The notes under the pieces are model-generated. The model saw only the letters and a program-made list of their open reading frames with translations. It did no database searches and had not been told where the DNA came from. From assembly GCA_024364735.1 (NCBI GenBank), contig JAGFNQ010004751.1:185637-249636 (forward strand): DNA of 64,000 nt, in the 5' to 3' direction. The stretch comes from Boesenbergia rotunda. Its lineage: Eukaryota > Streptophyta > Magnoliopsida > Zingiberales > Zingiberaceae. Shown here one piece after another: positions 13,540 to 24,370 of this stretch. A program made the translations under genes and the position numbers. Positions within the stretch are counted from its first letter, which is position 1. The number at the start of each line of letters is the position of its first letter.

Positions 13540-13556
13540 TCGATGACATATTACTT
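13540..13556. repeat. LINE target site duplication, right copy
   Basis: Second perfect copy of the 17-bp duplication, next to the GC-rich 5' end of the minus-strand LINE. A-I coding sequence resumes directly after it. Confidence 0.95.
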
Positions 13557-14446
13557 ATAGGAAACGATATATCAGTCTTACAGTCAGTTAAAATTTGGTT
13601 GTCCAAAACTTTCTCCATGAAAGACCTGGGAGAAGCAACCTATATCATTGGGATTAGAATCTATAGAGATAGATGAAAACGATTGCTTGGTCTTTCGCAG
13701 TCTACATATATAGACCGAGTGCTAGAAAGGTTTAGCATGTCGAAATCCAAGAAAGGTTACCTTCCCATCAGGCATGGGATCAACCTTTCAAAGTCTATGT
13801 GTCCGCGCACAGAAGACGAGAGGATTTGCATGAATAAGATTCCTTATGCATCCGCCATAGGATCTATCATGTATGCTATGTTATGTACTAGGCCCGATGT
13901 ATCGTATGCTCTGAGCCTCACAAGCAGATACCAATCTGATCCAGGAATGGATCATTGGGCGGCTGTCAAGACAATCCTCAAGTACGTAAGAAGAACTAAG
14001 GTTGTGTTCCTAATATATGGAGAAGGTGATATGGTAATACGTGGGTGTAGGCTAGTTTCCAGACAGATAAGGATGACCCCAAATCTCAATCTGGATACGT
14101 ATTTATTTTGAATGGAGGCGCAATAAGTTGGAAGAGTTCCAAGCAAGACACCGTAGCGGATTCTACCACGGAAGCGGAATACATTGCAGCTTCGGAAGCA
14201 GCAAAGGAAGCAGTCTGGATCAAGAAGTTTGTCTCAGAACTTGGTGTGGTTCCAACCATTGATGAAGCAATACCGGTTTACTGCGACAACAATGGAGCTA
14301 TTGCACAAGCAAAGGAACCAAGGTCTCATCATCGATCCAAACATGTGCTTCGCCGCTATCATCTGATCAGAGAGATTATAAGTAGGAATGATATACAAAT
14401 TGAGAAAAATTCTCACTGCATGGAATTTAGCGGATCCTTTAACTAA
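13557..14446 (+). pseudogene. A-I pol, part 2 (RT end and RNase H)
   Basis: Continues the copia RT directly after the LINE: IGND, then MKDLGEATYIIGI, a stop at about 13675, LGLSQSTYIDRVLERF, AIGSIMYAMLCTRPDVSYAL and a frameshift near 14050. RNase H follows from 14108: SWKSSKQDTVADSTTEAEY, AAKEAVWIKKF, YCDNNGAIAQAKEP, HHRSKHVLRRYHLIREI. A further frameshift affects the last codons. The sequence belongs to a copia lineage different from family B, which has SASRPDILF-type rather than TRPDVSYAL motifs at the same place. Confidence 0.9.
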
Positions 14447-14533
14447 GGCCTTGCCTCAAAGCAAGTTTGAGGGTCATGTTAGAGCATGTGGTATTGGATA
14501 CCGTAGCGATTGACATTAGGCCAAGTGGGAGTT

Positions 14534-14642
14534 TGTTAGTGATATGAGAAAAATATCCTAAGGCAATCGCCTTATGATTGTAATCATTTATTTTAATAAA
14601 TGAATATTCACTATTTGAGTATACATGTTTATGTATTTGATT
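14534..14642 (+). repeat. 3' LTR of A-I, first 109 bp only
   Basis: Begins TGTTAGTGATATGAG after a purine-rich stretch (CCAAGTGGGAGT) that fits a polypurine tract. It matches the first 100 bp of the A-II 5' LTR, then switches within one or two bases to family B LTR sequence at 14643. Confidence 0.85.
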
Positions 14643-15558
14643 ACTTGATTTACTGCTGATTTGCTGTGCTAATGCTCTGATTAAGTGTGCAGGTGACAGG
14701 GATGGATTCAAACACACAAGGAGAGTCAATTGAGGCCTTTCCATGGAGCAGGTTTGTCCATTTGCCATCTTAGGTTGCAACGGACGCTGGCGCTGGCTGG
14801 AGCTGCTGACTGGGGCTAGGCTAAGGGAAGCTCAGGGAGTCCAGGAGAGCTCAGTAGTAGCTGGCTGTTGCAGGTGAGCTGCTGGAGGCTGCAGTGAGGT
14901 GGTGACCTGGTGATCGGTCAGCTGGGACTTAAGCGCTTGGTGGCGAAGGAGTCTGAGTAACTCAACGAAACTACTCTGCGACAACTTGTGCTTGTAACAA
15001 CTCTGTTCCATCATCTTGAGCAAGTAACTGCGATCTCTGAAGCAACCATCTGTTACTGAGCACTTGGAAGAAGAAACAAGAGGCTTGGCGAGTCCATCAG
15101 CGAGAAGATACGAAGAAGGGAGTTCTTGCGTGAGATCTGGGCTGGGTAAAGCTTGGGAGAAGTTCTGCTTGTGTTCTTGTGGTTTCAAGTGCTAAGTAAG
15201 ATCCTTCTTGTGTTTCCTGTACTTTATCTTTGATCCATTTCGAAACGCTGTGGAGAGGTTACTCCACCGAGAAGGAGGTTGCATTTTATCTAGATTTTCC
15301 GAGGCTTGATCTGTCGACGATCAAGGGATCACCCACCTTAAGGGTGCGCCAAGGAGTAGGGGCAAGTTATCCCCGAACCTTGTAAATCCTCTTGTTAGCG
15401 TTCTTGTGTTTGCTCTTAGCTTAGAGTTTACGTTTCTGCATACTCTGTTTTCTTTAGCTTCCGTTGTGCTATTAACATTTGAGGTGCAGAAAATTGATAA
15501 GTGATAAAGTTGGTGTATGGCTATATTCACCCCCCCTCTAGCCATCCAAGTTCCAACA
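14643..15558 (+). repeat. 5' LTR of B-I, 3' portion
   Basis: Matches the last 925 bp or so of the B-I 3' LTR (from about 29785) and ends GTTCCAACA. It holds two conserved small inverted repeats: GTGGAG/CTCCAC near 15250 and CTTGATC/GATCAAG near 15306, also present in the other family B LTRs. Confidence 0.9.
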
Positions 15559-15560
15559 AG

Positions 15561-15573
15561 TGGTATCAGAGCT
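15561..15573 (+). other. Primer binding site of B-I
   Basis: TGGTATCAGAGCT two bases after the LTR end, complementary to initiator tRNA-Met. The matching sites in B-III and B-II are at 39611 and 49229. Confidence 0.9.
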
Positions 15574-15616
15574 TGGGGCTCTGTACAAACGGATTAACAA
15601 CCGAGAGCTATTAAAA

Positions 15617-17219
15617 ATCGCTTTGAGAGAAGGTTTTAGCACCACCCGTCCACCCTTCTTCGATGGAGCAGATTTTCAATATTGGAGATCGAAGATGGAG
15701 TACTACCTAAAGATGGATATCAACACTTGGTTCGTTGTGAAGGAGGGTTTTACCCCTCCAAAGGATGACGAAGGCAAAGAACTAGAATCATGGCGTTGGT
15801 CAGCTGAGCAAACCCGGAAGAGTGAAGCCGACGCGAAGGCGGTGGTGACCCTACAATGTGGCATGAACAAAGATCAACTCATCAAGGTTGGTCCCTTCAC
15901 AAGTGCAAAAGATTTGTGGAATAAACTCATTGAACTCATGAGGGTACCCGAGACTCAAGAATTGCCAAGAGGGATTTGTTCCTCAACCAACTACAAAACC
16001 TCTCCATGAAGGAAAATGAAACGGTGAGTGAACTTCATAGCCAGTTCAAGGAAGTCCTCAATGGTCTCCATTTTATAGATGAAAAGGTCGAGAATCGCGA
16101 CCTTGTGAGGTATGTGTTAAAAGCATTTCCAAGGAATACTTTGTGGTCATTCATGGTGGATACCTACAAAGTTTCCAAGGACTTATCAATTATCAAATTA
16201 GATGATTTGTTTTGTGAAATGGAATTGCATAAAATGGCTAACAAAGGCCCCAGGGAGAAGGGGATTGTCTTAGTTGCAGGAGAAAAGAACAAGAAGAAGA
16301 AGGAGAAGGAAGTCTCCTCATCCTCATCTTCATCCGAATCCGAGTCCAAATCCGAGGAGGATGGCAACGGCTCTTCTTCCTCTGAGATGGCCAATTTCAT
16401 TAGAAGGATGATGAGGAAGGGTCGATGCTTCAAGGGTAAAGGTAACCCTAGTGAAGTTAAGCTTGATAAGAATAACATTACTTACTATGAGTGTAGTAAG
16501 AAAGGGCACTTCAAGAAGGACTGCCCAAAGCTCAAGAAGGAGGAGGATAGATCCAAGAAGAAGAAGAAGAAGAAGAAGAAGACCTTGAAGGCCACTTGGG
16601 ATGAATCCTCCTCGAGCTCATCCGATGAAGAGAAGGAGGAGAAGAGTACACGGCATGTGGCACTCATGACACTTGAAGGAGAAGAAACAGTGATGAATCC
16701 TTCGACTCCTCAAACGCTGCTTCATCATCTTCGGATGATGAAGAGGTAATCACTTCCGAACTCGAAAAATGTTATAGAGCTATTGCATGCTTAACTAATA
16801 TGTTAAAAAAGTCAAAAATTAAGGTTAAATCATTGCAATTAGAAGTTGAACAATTGAACTCCTCTTGGGATGAGGATGTAGATGATTTGCATGTTGAGAT
16901 GCTAGAAGATGAAAATAAATCATTGAAGAGTGAAGTTGAGAAACTCAAGAGTGTTCTTGAGAAATTCTCAACTAGCTCAAAGACCTTAGACATGATCTTG
17001 AATGCCCAAAGGGCAGTCTACAATAGGGTCGGTATCGGTTACCGACCCAAAGAACCATCATTTGTATCTTTGATGTCTAGGACTGATATTAGACAATCTA
17101 AGACACCTAGGGCTCAAAGGAAAGGTGTCAAGGCATGGGTGCCTAAGTCTTGTTTAGTAGATGCTTTAGGTCCCAAGGTGTGGGTACCTAAATCTTCCAT
17201 TTTTCGAATTGTGTAGGTT
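15617..17219 (+). pseudogene. B-I gag
   Basis: Homologous start is ATC at 15617, where B-III has ATG (39666). The N-terminal capsid-like region has RPPFFDGADFQYWRSKMEYYL and KDLWNKLIEL. A frameshift near 15950 precedes FLNQLQNLSMKENETVSELH. Next come a serine/acidic patch and a zinc knuckle whose first cysteine is tyrosine (YECSKKGHFKKDC). A lysine run, another shift near 16690, a predicted coiled coil (about 16800-16980) and the motifs GIGYRPKEPSF and WVPKS follow. The frame ends with TAG (17214-17216), then GTT, then pol in the same frame. Gag packages element RNA; this copy is inactive. Confidence 0.88.
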
Positions 17220-19514
17220 ATGATTGAGGGGGAGCATCTATCAACTTGGTTCGTTGATAGTGGGTGCTCCAAACACATGACCGGGGATAGATCATTGTTT
17301 ACCACACTTCAAAGAAAAAGTAGAGGTAATGTTTCATTTGGTAACAATGGTAGTCTTAAGGTCATAGGAATAGGAGACATTCAAATATCCGAATGTCTTA
17401 GAATTAAGAATGTCCTTCTAGTCAAGGGGATGACATTTAATCTCCTAAGTGTCAGTCAATTGTGTGATGCGGGTTACACAATTGATTTCCAATCAAGTCA
17501 ATGTCTAGTTAGACAACATGACAATTTTGACACGGTACTAGTAGGAACAAGAGTAGATAACATTTACCAAGTTTCTTTTAAAAGTGCTACTAATGCTTTT
17601 GCTAAGTGTCTCATGTCAAGAGAAGATGAGTCCACCCTTTGGCACCGGTGACTAGCACACGTGAACATGAAGAATATCCGGAAGTTGGCCAACAAGGGAT
17701 TAGTTCGTGGCTTACCAACCATCAAGTATGTAAAGCACAAACTTTGTGATGCATGTCAAATGGATAAGCAAACAAAATCTGCACATAAAGGTAAAAGCAC
17801 TGTAAGTACTTCTACCGCATTGGACTTACTTCATATGGACTTGTTTGATTGTAGCACTATTATATCATTGAATGGTAGTAGATATTGCTTTGTTATCATT
17901 GATGATTTTACTAGATATACATGGACTTATTTTCTAAAATATAAGGACCAAACCTTAGATGTCTTTATTTCTTTTTGTAGAAGAGTTGAAAATGAAAAAT
18001 CATCAACAATTAAGACAATAAGAAGTGATCATGGAGGTGAATTTCAAAACCAACGGTTTTTAGAGTTTTGTCACGATAGAGGGTATAGACATGAGTTCTC
18101 CACACCTAGAACACCACAACAAAATGGTGTTGTAGAGAGGAAGAACCGAGTCTTACAAGAGGCTGCGCGAAGCATGCTTAATAAGTACTCACTACCGAGC
18201 TACTTGTGGGCCAAAGCTGTAAACATAGCTTGCTACGTGCAAAACCGAGTCCTCATCCATAGGTTCTTAGGAAAGACTCCCCATAAACTTTGGTTTGGAA
18301 AACCACCTACGGTTAAACATCTTAGGGTGTTTGGTTGTAAAGTGTTTATCCTAAACACCAAGGACCACCTTGGAATGTTCACGGCAAAGGCTGATGAAGG
18401 GATACTGGTCGGGTACTCCCTAGTTAGCAAAGCCTATCGAGTCTACAATAAGAAATCTAGACTGGTTGAAGAATCTTCTGATGTTGTCTTTGAAGAAATT
18501 CCAAGATCAAATGATCAATCAGGATATGTCGAAGAAGCTCAATTCGAACTCAGGCAACTGGGTTTGGATGAAAGTCTAAATGTTGTTGATGGTGATGAGT
18601 CTGATGACGGTGAGCCTAAACAACACATAGATTAGCTGGATCCTGAGGCTGAGCCGGTGTCTAGTGAAACCATTCAAGAAGCACCTCCAACTCCTAGGAC
18701 AACTAGATTAGCCTCTAGTCATCCCCAAGACTAGATTGTTGGAGACATCCATCATGGGGTTAGGACTAGATCATTCTTCTGGAATAAGGCTAATGAAGTT
18801 GCCCTAATTTTCGAATTGAACCTAGAAAAATTGATGAAGCATTAAATGATCCTGATTGGATCATTACAATGCAATATGAACTAGGTTAATTCGAAAGAAG
18901 TCAAGTTTGGGACTTAGTCCCTAAACCTAAGAAGACCACCATTATTGGAACCAAATGGGTCTTCAAACATAAATTGAACCATAAGGGAGAAATCATAAGA
19001 AACAAGGCACGCTTAGTAGCCAAGGCCTACAGTCAAGTTGAAGGTCTTGATTATGATTAGACCTATGCTCCCGTGGCACGATTAGAGTCCATCTGATTGA
19101 TGCTTGAATTTGTAGCACATCGGGAGTTCAAGCTATATAAAATGGATGTCAAATGATCCTTTCTAAATGGTCTGATTAGAGAAGAGGTCTATGTCGAACA
19201 ACCTTCGGGGTTTGAGAGTACCGAATTTCCAAACCACGTGTTTAAGCTCAAAAAGGTACTTTATGGCCTTAAACAAGCACCCCGAGCTTGGTATGAGCGA
19301 TTGTCGACGTTCCTAATTAAAAAAGGCTTTGTTAGAGGCCAAATAGACCCTACACTGTTTCTATGAAGAGATGGTGATAATATATTTGTAGCCCAAGTAT
19401 ATGTCGATGACATTATTTGTGGCTCAAATAACAAGGGCTATTTAAATGAATTCATTGGGCACATGGAGAGTGAATTTGAAATGAGTCTAGTGGGAGAGTT
19501 GACTTTCTTCCTTG
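17220..19514 (+). pseudogene. B-I pol, part 1 (protease, integrase, RT start)
   Basis: In frame with gag after the TAG. Retropepsin (WFVDSGCSKHMTGD) and the pre-integrase zinc region follow, with a stop at 17650. The integrase core shows LLHMDLFD, VIIDDFTRYTW, RSDHGGEFQN and QQNGVVERKNR. A linker ends at a stop near 18635. The RT then reads WVFKHKLNHKGE, KARLVAKAYSQ, MDVK, FLNGLIREEVYVEQP, YGLKQAPRAWYER and YVDDIICGSN, with many stops (for example at 19059, 19155 and 19365). The sequence breaks at 19514 inside FFLGLEI, where element D inserted. The RT part has more stops than the integrase part. Confidence 0.9.
19510..19514. repeat. Target duplication of D, left (CCTTG)
   Basis: CCTTG flanks the TG end of D. 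The matching copy is at 24366-24370. Confidence 0.85.
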
Positions 19515-20425
19515 TGTAGATCGTTTCTAGTACGCTAGAGGGGGGTGAATAGAGTTTTTCGAGTCTCTTCTACCTACACGGTTAGTTTGCGCAGCGGAAT
19601 ATATAATAAAACAAAACTAACAATGAAGAACAAACGCTAACAAACCTATTTACTTGGTATCCACCCCGGACGGGTGACTAATCCAAGAATCCGTCGGTGG
19701 ATCACTCCCCAGATAACCTCCAGCTAGCCCTCGTCACTCCATGTGGGTGGTGAAACCTCGCCACAGCACCAAGCAAACCTCTGAGCACAAAGACTACTAT
19801 CTTGTCTTTAACCAAAACAAGATTCGTCAAAAATCTTAGCCACCATGAAGTCCTCATTAAATAGGACTCGGGCTGAAACCCTCGCTACCAGTCGACTACC
19901 CCCAGGGCAGTCGACTGGTGCCGCTGAAATTCGACCTTGCACCCCAACGTTCGAATTCTCAGCCAACTCACCAGCCGCTACCAGTCGACTGCTCCCAAGG
20001 CAGTCGACTGGTCCAGTGGCCAGACCCTTTCTGTGAGTTTTACCAGTCAACTGCCCAAATGGCAGTCGACTGCCCTACTCACACACCTAGAGTTTCCCTT
20101 CCCGAGTACACTTCTCTCAGCACTCGACCCTAGGACTTTCTCGAGTACAATCACACAGCACTCGTACCCTCACGACTCGACTGACTCCTCCTCCGCAGCC
20201 TCGACTGTTGTCTTCGCGCCCTCTTCATCTTCGACTCCCGTCCCTCGGATGCACGCAAGCCTCCAGCTTGCCTCCATGCCATCCTTCACGCATGCCTCGA
20301 AGTCCGTGCCCATCAGCTCATCGTCCCTGCTCTCCAAGGTCCCTCGGATACGCACGCAAGCCTCCAGCTTGCTTCCATGCCACCCTTCACCGTACTGAGG
20401 TCGTCCAATCAAGTCCATATGTGTC
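19515..20425 (-). repeat. 3' LTR of D (left end)
   Basis: Shares about 620 bp with the right-hand repeat. On the minus strand it ends with a run like ATTCACCCCCCTCTAG, as family B LTRs do, then GATCTACA. It contains strong inverted repeats built on CAGTCGACTG at about 19893-20075. The ORFs across it in several frames look like translated repeat rather than genes. Confidence 0.75.
19893..20075. repeat. CAGTCGACTG hairpins, left LTR of D
   Basis: Three hairpins in a row. The best has arms CCAGTCGACTGC and GCAGTCGACTGG, 12 bp and perfectly complementary, around a 7-nt loop. The others carry one or two mismatches (CCAGTCGACTAC; CCAGTCAACTGC). Related units occur at 20755-20786, 21588-21690, 23732-23742 and 23805-23900. 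Confidence 0.85.
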
Positions 20426-22130
20426 AGCTGCCCAAGCTCCCCCTACACTGGACTTACAAAGGCTTTTTAAGAACCTCTCTAAGGTTCCCCTTACGGCAAG
20501 AATGAAGCAACCATGCTCCCCCTTAATCTCAACTTCCCCTAAACCTAGGGTTTCTTGCAAAGGTAAGTTTGCTTTCCCAACTTAAACCCAAACTTCTCCC
20601 CCTTTGCCATACATCAAAAAGACCCCAATAATATCCCAATTATTGGTTCTTTTAATCCCCAATGATCCTAAACACAGTGCACTACACCCCCATACACTTG
20701 TTTCTTATCATTTGGATTCAAGTCAGCTGCTGGATACTCACACCAGCCCTGACTAGTCGACTGGCCCCAGGGCAATCGACTGATACTCTGATAATTAGTT
20801 TTCTGGCTAAGTTTCAGAAACGCGCCAGTAATTCCAAAAATTCCCAAATTTCGCGTGGAGATTTGTGGTTCCCATACCTACTTGGGAAATATACATTTCA
20901 CCATGTATCTATCACGATTCCCAAGTTGGACACAAAACCCAAATGTTTTCCTATGAAAATCAAGGAAAACAAGGAGGCAACCTCCCCCTTAACCTATGCC
21001 TTCTTCCAATTTCCATTTTCCAAGGTGAAGTTCTTCCCAACTTAACACCCTAACACCAAGTTAGGTTCTACCCAACCTAACAACCATGTTCTTCTCTCTT
21101 GGCCACCATTAAAGGATTGCCCCCAAACAATCTTATCCCTAGTGCCAATGAGAACTCAACAAAACTTAAGAAAGTCTAAAAGGTTTGCCCTATCCTAGAA
21201 AATTATGATTCGATGAAAATATCAAGTGTGCTTGACTTTAGGTATAATTCCCAGTTTCCTAAATATGGACATTTTGTATCAACATTGAAAATCATCCATA
21301 CTTCCATGTGTTTTTTCAAGACTCACACTTATAACTTACCACATGGGATTTGTCCTTAACTCTTCCCTTTTGCTTATGTATCATTAAAATGACAAATCTC
21401 TCCCAATCCTAGACACGTAGGGGGAAATTTACAAAAACTTATCATTTGAGACCATCCAATGAATTTTAAGCATTTTAAACCATATGATATCAGCCCATAA
21501 AGTTTCATAAGCCATCATGACCTTCCTATGTTTCTAATTTGATACTTTCTTACAGTCCACTAGGCCTCCTCTTCCTCAGCCTTCAGATCAGTCGACTGCC
21601 CAAATGGCAGGTGACTGGGAAAACTTACAGTAGGCTCTTGAACTCGTACCGGTCGACTGCCCAGATGGCAGTCGACTGATACTTGAATTTCAGGTTTTCA
21701 GTATGAATTTCAGAAATGCCTAAATAAATCTATAAATCTCCAAAAATTCTGAAATTTTGTGGAGAGATTTGTGGAGCCAATGTCTACTTGGGAAAAATAT
21801 GGTTCCAAACAAATGTACTCCGGATCCCAAGATTGCCACGAAACTCAACTTATCCTAAAGTGTATTATTAAAACTCATTCCAAAAGTTCTAATTTAGGCT
21901 TCTCCTTGATGTATCTTCTTATTTCTGACCATAATACATTCTTAGCATTTAATTATATGGTATTTTCCCATTAAACCTTAATTTTATCAAATATCACCCT
22001 ATTTTCACCTTTGTCTCCTTAAATCCTTTTTTGAATATGCCAAAACCTAGGGTTAAGACTTACCTAAGTCTTCCAATCTCTTTTGACACATTTCACCTAA
22101 TTTCCTAGGAGAAAAACTCTTGAGATCCAT
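20426..22130 (-). other. Noncoding interior of D
   Basis: AT-rich sequence without a coherent ORF, downstream of gag on the minus strand. It carries two related blocks, about 20755-20960 and 21590-21850. Each combines a CAGTCGACTG hairpin, a stretch of the type CCAAAAATTC, GGAGATTTGTGG and CTACTTGGGAAA, suggesting an ancient internal duplication. Confidence 0.7.
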
Positions 22131-23670
22131 CTACCATGGACCCCAGAGACTCCTAGAGTTCACCCTTGAGCTCTGAGCCTTAGCCACCTCCCTAGGTGAC
22201 TTAACCCATACTAGACCATACCGGTGAGCCTCAGGTGATTCTTGGCCTACAAAATGGACCTTTTTAATCGTGGACACCTTGTCCTTGGTTAAGTCACTCA
22301 TTTTCCCTTTGGATGACACTCCCTTGTCATCCTTGGACTTTTCCTTCTTGCCATGATCATATGCCTTCCCAACATATTTCTTTTTGTTGGCCTTGGAAGT
22401 CTTAGACCGGTATCCCAAACCCGATCTATCATAGTTGGGTTTTAAGCTACCCAACATCATATCTAGACCCTTAGATCCAACCGTGAATCTTTCTAGGGTC
22501 TTTTCTAATGTATCAAGCCTTGCCCTCAAGGCTTGATTTTCCCTTTCTAGAGTTTTAACCTTAGAACCCATATGTCCACGTCGGACATTCCTAAGTCTAC
22601 CCTCCTTTCTAAGCACATTCCTTCCCTTCTTGGGATTAGTGTCATTATCCTTAGATACAAAAGTCCTAGGACTATCATGATGCATGCTTTTCCTAGGGTT
22701 ATGATATACCTTGTTAACCCTAGTCCTATAATTATATCTAAAACCAAAGTTGTGCACTAGTAAACAATTTTCATTAATTTTAGCATGTATGGATGGATGA
22801 TTAATTTTATCATGCATAGAGGAACTCAAAATCGAATTACATTTTGGCTTAAGGTTAGGAGTTACCTTCCTTACCTTTGGAGCTTCTCCTTGTTGCAAGC
22901 TTCTTTTCTTTCTCACCTCCTCCCATCTTCTTAGATGCTCCATTTTCTTGAGCTTTCCACTCATTGGGCATTTCGTGTGGTAGTGTCCTAGATCACCACA
23001 CGTAAAGCATCTGATTCTCTTTCATTTAGCTTGGACTTCTTTGTTCCTATAATCCATGTTAGAACTAGAAAAATTTGAAATGAGTTGGGACTTTACCTCC
23101 TTTTTACCTAGTGGGCACTTGTCTTTGTAGTGTCGCTTTTCATTGTACCCAAAGCATGTGATGTAGTCCTTGGCTCTTGCTTTGGTGGAGGTGGAGGTGG
23201 AGGTGGAGGTGGAGGCTAGGTTGACTTCTTCTTCAACCTTGGATGAAGTGGATGCCTCCATTTGTTCCGGCATTGATGAGGGTCTCTCCTCCCCCTCAAT
23301 TCTTGAGGTGGTGACCTCCTCCTCTTCTCTAGATGAGGTAGATGACCTCTCACTTCTTCCACTTCACTTGATGAGATGGTCAATTCTTCTCCTTTTTCTT
23401 CTTCTTGAACCATTTGACTCATCTCTTTGGACTTTTGAGATTGTGTAGGTTTCTCATGAATTTCTTTCAATTTGCTCCACAATTCATATGCATTTTGATA
23501 TTTACCTACACAACTCAAAACATTGTTAGGCAAAAGATTAACTAAAATTGTCATTACCTTTTCGTTTGCCTTGGATTGATTTTGTTGTTCTTGATTCCAA
23601 TATCTAGGCCTAAACCTCTTTCCGTGCTTATCCCTTGGAATTTCATATGGCTCTTCATATGGCTCTTTAA
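22131..23670 (-). pseudogene. D gag-like protein
   Basis: Minus strand, three frames. N-terminal part near 23650-23450: ANEKVMTILVNLLPNNVLSCVGKYQNAYELW, a UBN2-like gag segment. The middle has an ST repeat from a GGAGGT microsatellite, then a first knuckle with one cysteine replaced (CFGYNEKRHYKDKC) and a complete second knuckle (CFTCGDLGHYHTKC). The last part, 22964-22131, has a basic region, a coiled coil (VKTLERENQALRARLDTLEK), the GLGY motif shared with family B gag (GIGY) and ends at a stop after GPW. No pol follows. Knuckles plus coiled coil plus GxGY place it in the SIRE-type gag family. Confidence 0.8.
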
Positions 23671-24365
23671 CCAAGACAAGATTCGTCAAAAATCTCAGCC
23701 ACCATGAAGTCCTCTTTAAATAGGACCAGGGCAGTCGACTGGTGCCACTGAAATTCAACCGTTGCATCACAACATTCGAATTCTCAGCCAACTCACCAGT
23801 CGCTACCAGTCGACTGCTCCCAGGACAGTCAACTGGTCCAGTGGCCAGACCCTTTCTGTGAGTTTTACCAGTCGACTGCCCAAATGGCAGTCGACTGCCC
23901 TACTCAGACAGCACTCGACTGTGTGAGTACACTTCTCTCAGCACTCGACCCTAGGACTTTCTCGAGTACAATCACACAGCACTCGTACCCTCACGACTCG
24001 ATTGACTCCTCCTCCACAGCCTCGACTGTTGCCTTCGCACCCTCTTCATCTTCGGCTCCCGCCCCTCGGATGCACGCAAGCCTCCAGCTTGCCTCCATGC
24101 CATCCCTTCACGTATGCCTCGAAGTCCGCGCCCATCAACTCATTGTCCCTGCTCTCCAAGGTCCCTCGGATGCGCACGTAAGCCTCCAGCTTGCCTCCAT
24201 GCCACCCTTCACCGTACTGAGGTCGTCCAGTCAAGTCCATATGTGTAACATGTACAACCTGCACACTCAACATACACATATAAGAACATAAGGGTAAACC
24301 TAACTTAAACCCTTTGTCCAAACATCAAAACACTTGGTCACTCCGGACCACAGATTGTCTCAACA
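23665..24365 (-). repeat. 5' LTR of D (right end)
   Basis: Starts on the minus strand with TGTTGAGACAATC and matches the left LTR between about 24240 and 23690. It has two CAGTCGACTG hairpins (23805-23900). It joins gag directly, without a primer site, so a deletion removed the LTR end and leader. Confidence 0.75.
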
Positions 24366-24370
24366 CCTTG
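24366..24370. repeat. Target duplication of D, right (CCTTG)
   Basis: CCTTG follows the CA end of D, and B-I pol resumes in frame from it. Confidence 0.85.

Larger units (their letters stand above)
441..14642 (+). mobile_element. Copia element A-I, truncated and split by a LINE
   Basis: A Ty1/copia retrotransposon in plus orientation: 5' LTR missing its first part (441-2602), tRNA-Met primer site, long AT-rich leader, remnants of gag-protease-integrase-RT-RNase H, and the first 109 bp of the 3' LTR (14534-14642). The order protease, integrase, RT, RNase H defines copia. Comparison with A-II (32658-49031) shows where each LTR should begin and end. The LINE at 6615-13539 divides the RT. Both outer ends are truncated: the left abuts a copia scrap, the right abuts a family B LTR, so no target duplication remains. 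Several in-frame stops show it cannot make its own proteins. Confidence 0.9.
19515..24365 (-). mobile_element. Element D: gag-only LTR element in B-I pol
   Basis: Bounded by TGTAGATC and CTCAACA (TG...CA ends) and by a CCTTG target duplication (19510-19514 and 24366-24370). Deleting it restores the B-I RT frame. Direct repeats at its two ends (about 19800-20425 and 23665-24240) are its LTRs. Only a gag-like coding region (23670-22131, minus strand) lies between them, with no protease, integrase or RT. The promoter-proximal LTR (right end) lacks the stretch corresponding to 19515-19800 and the primer site. The other LTR differs beyond 20425. It is a decayed, pol-less derivative of a SIRE-like element. 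Confidence 0.85.

Noticed and set aside
14832..15188. 118-codon minus-strand ORF, repeated at 30092-30322
   Set aside because: It lies in family B LTR tails and is conserved only as LTR DNA. There is no sign of coding selection.
15560..15616. Gag start at the GTG inside the primer site
   Set aside because: The frame is open there, but B-III and B-II have ATG starts further in (39666 and 49285). The upstream reading is the primer binding site.
20208..20585. Serine/proline-rich ORFs in the left end of D
   Set aside because: Several overlapping frames are open on both strands because of biased composition. The DNA is LTR sequence.
23185..23215. GGAGGT repeat as a regulatory element
   Set aside because: It is a short microsatellite coding for the Ser-Thr run of D gag.
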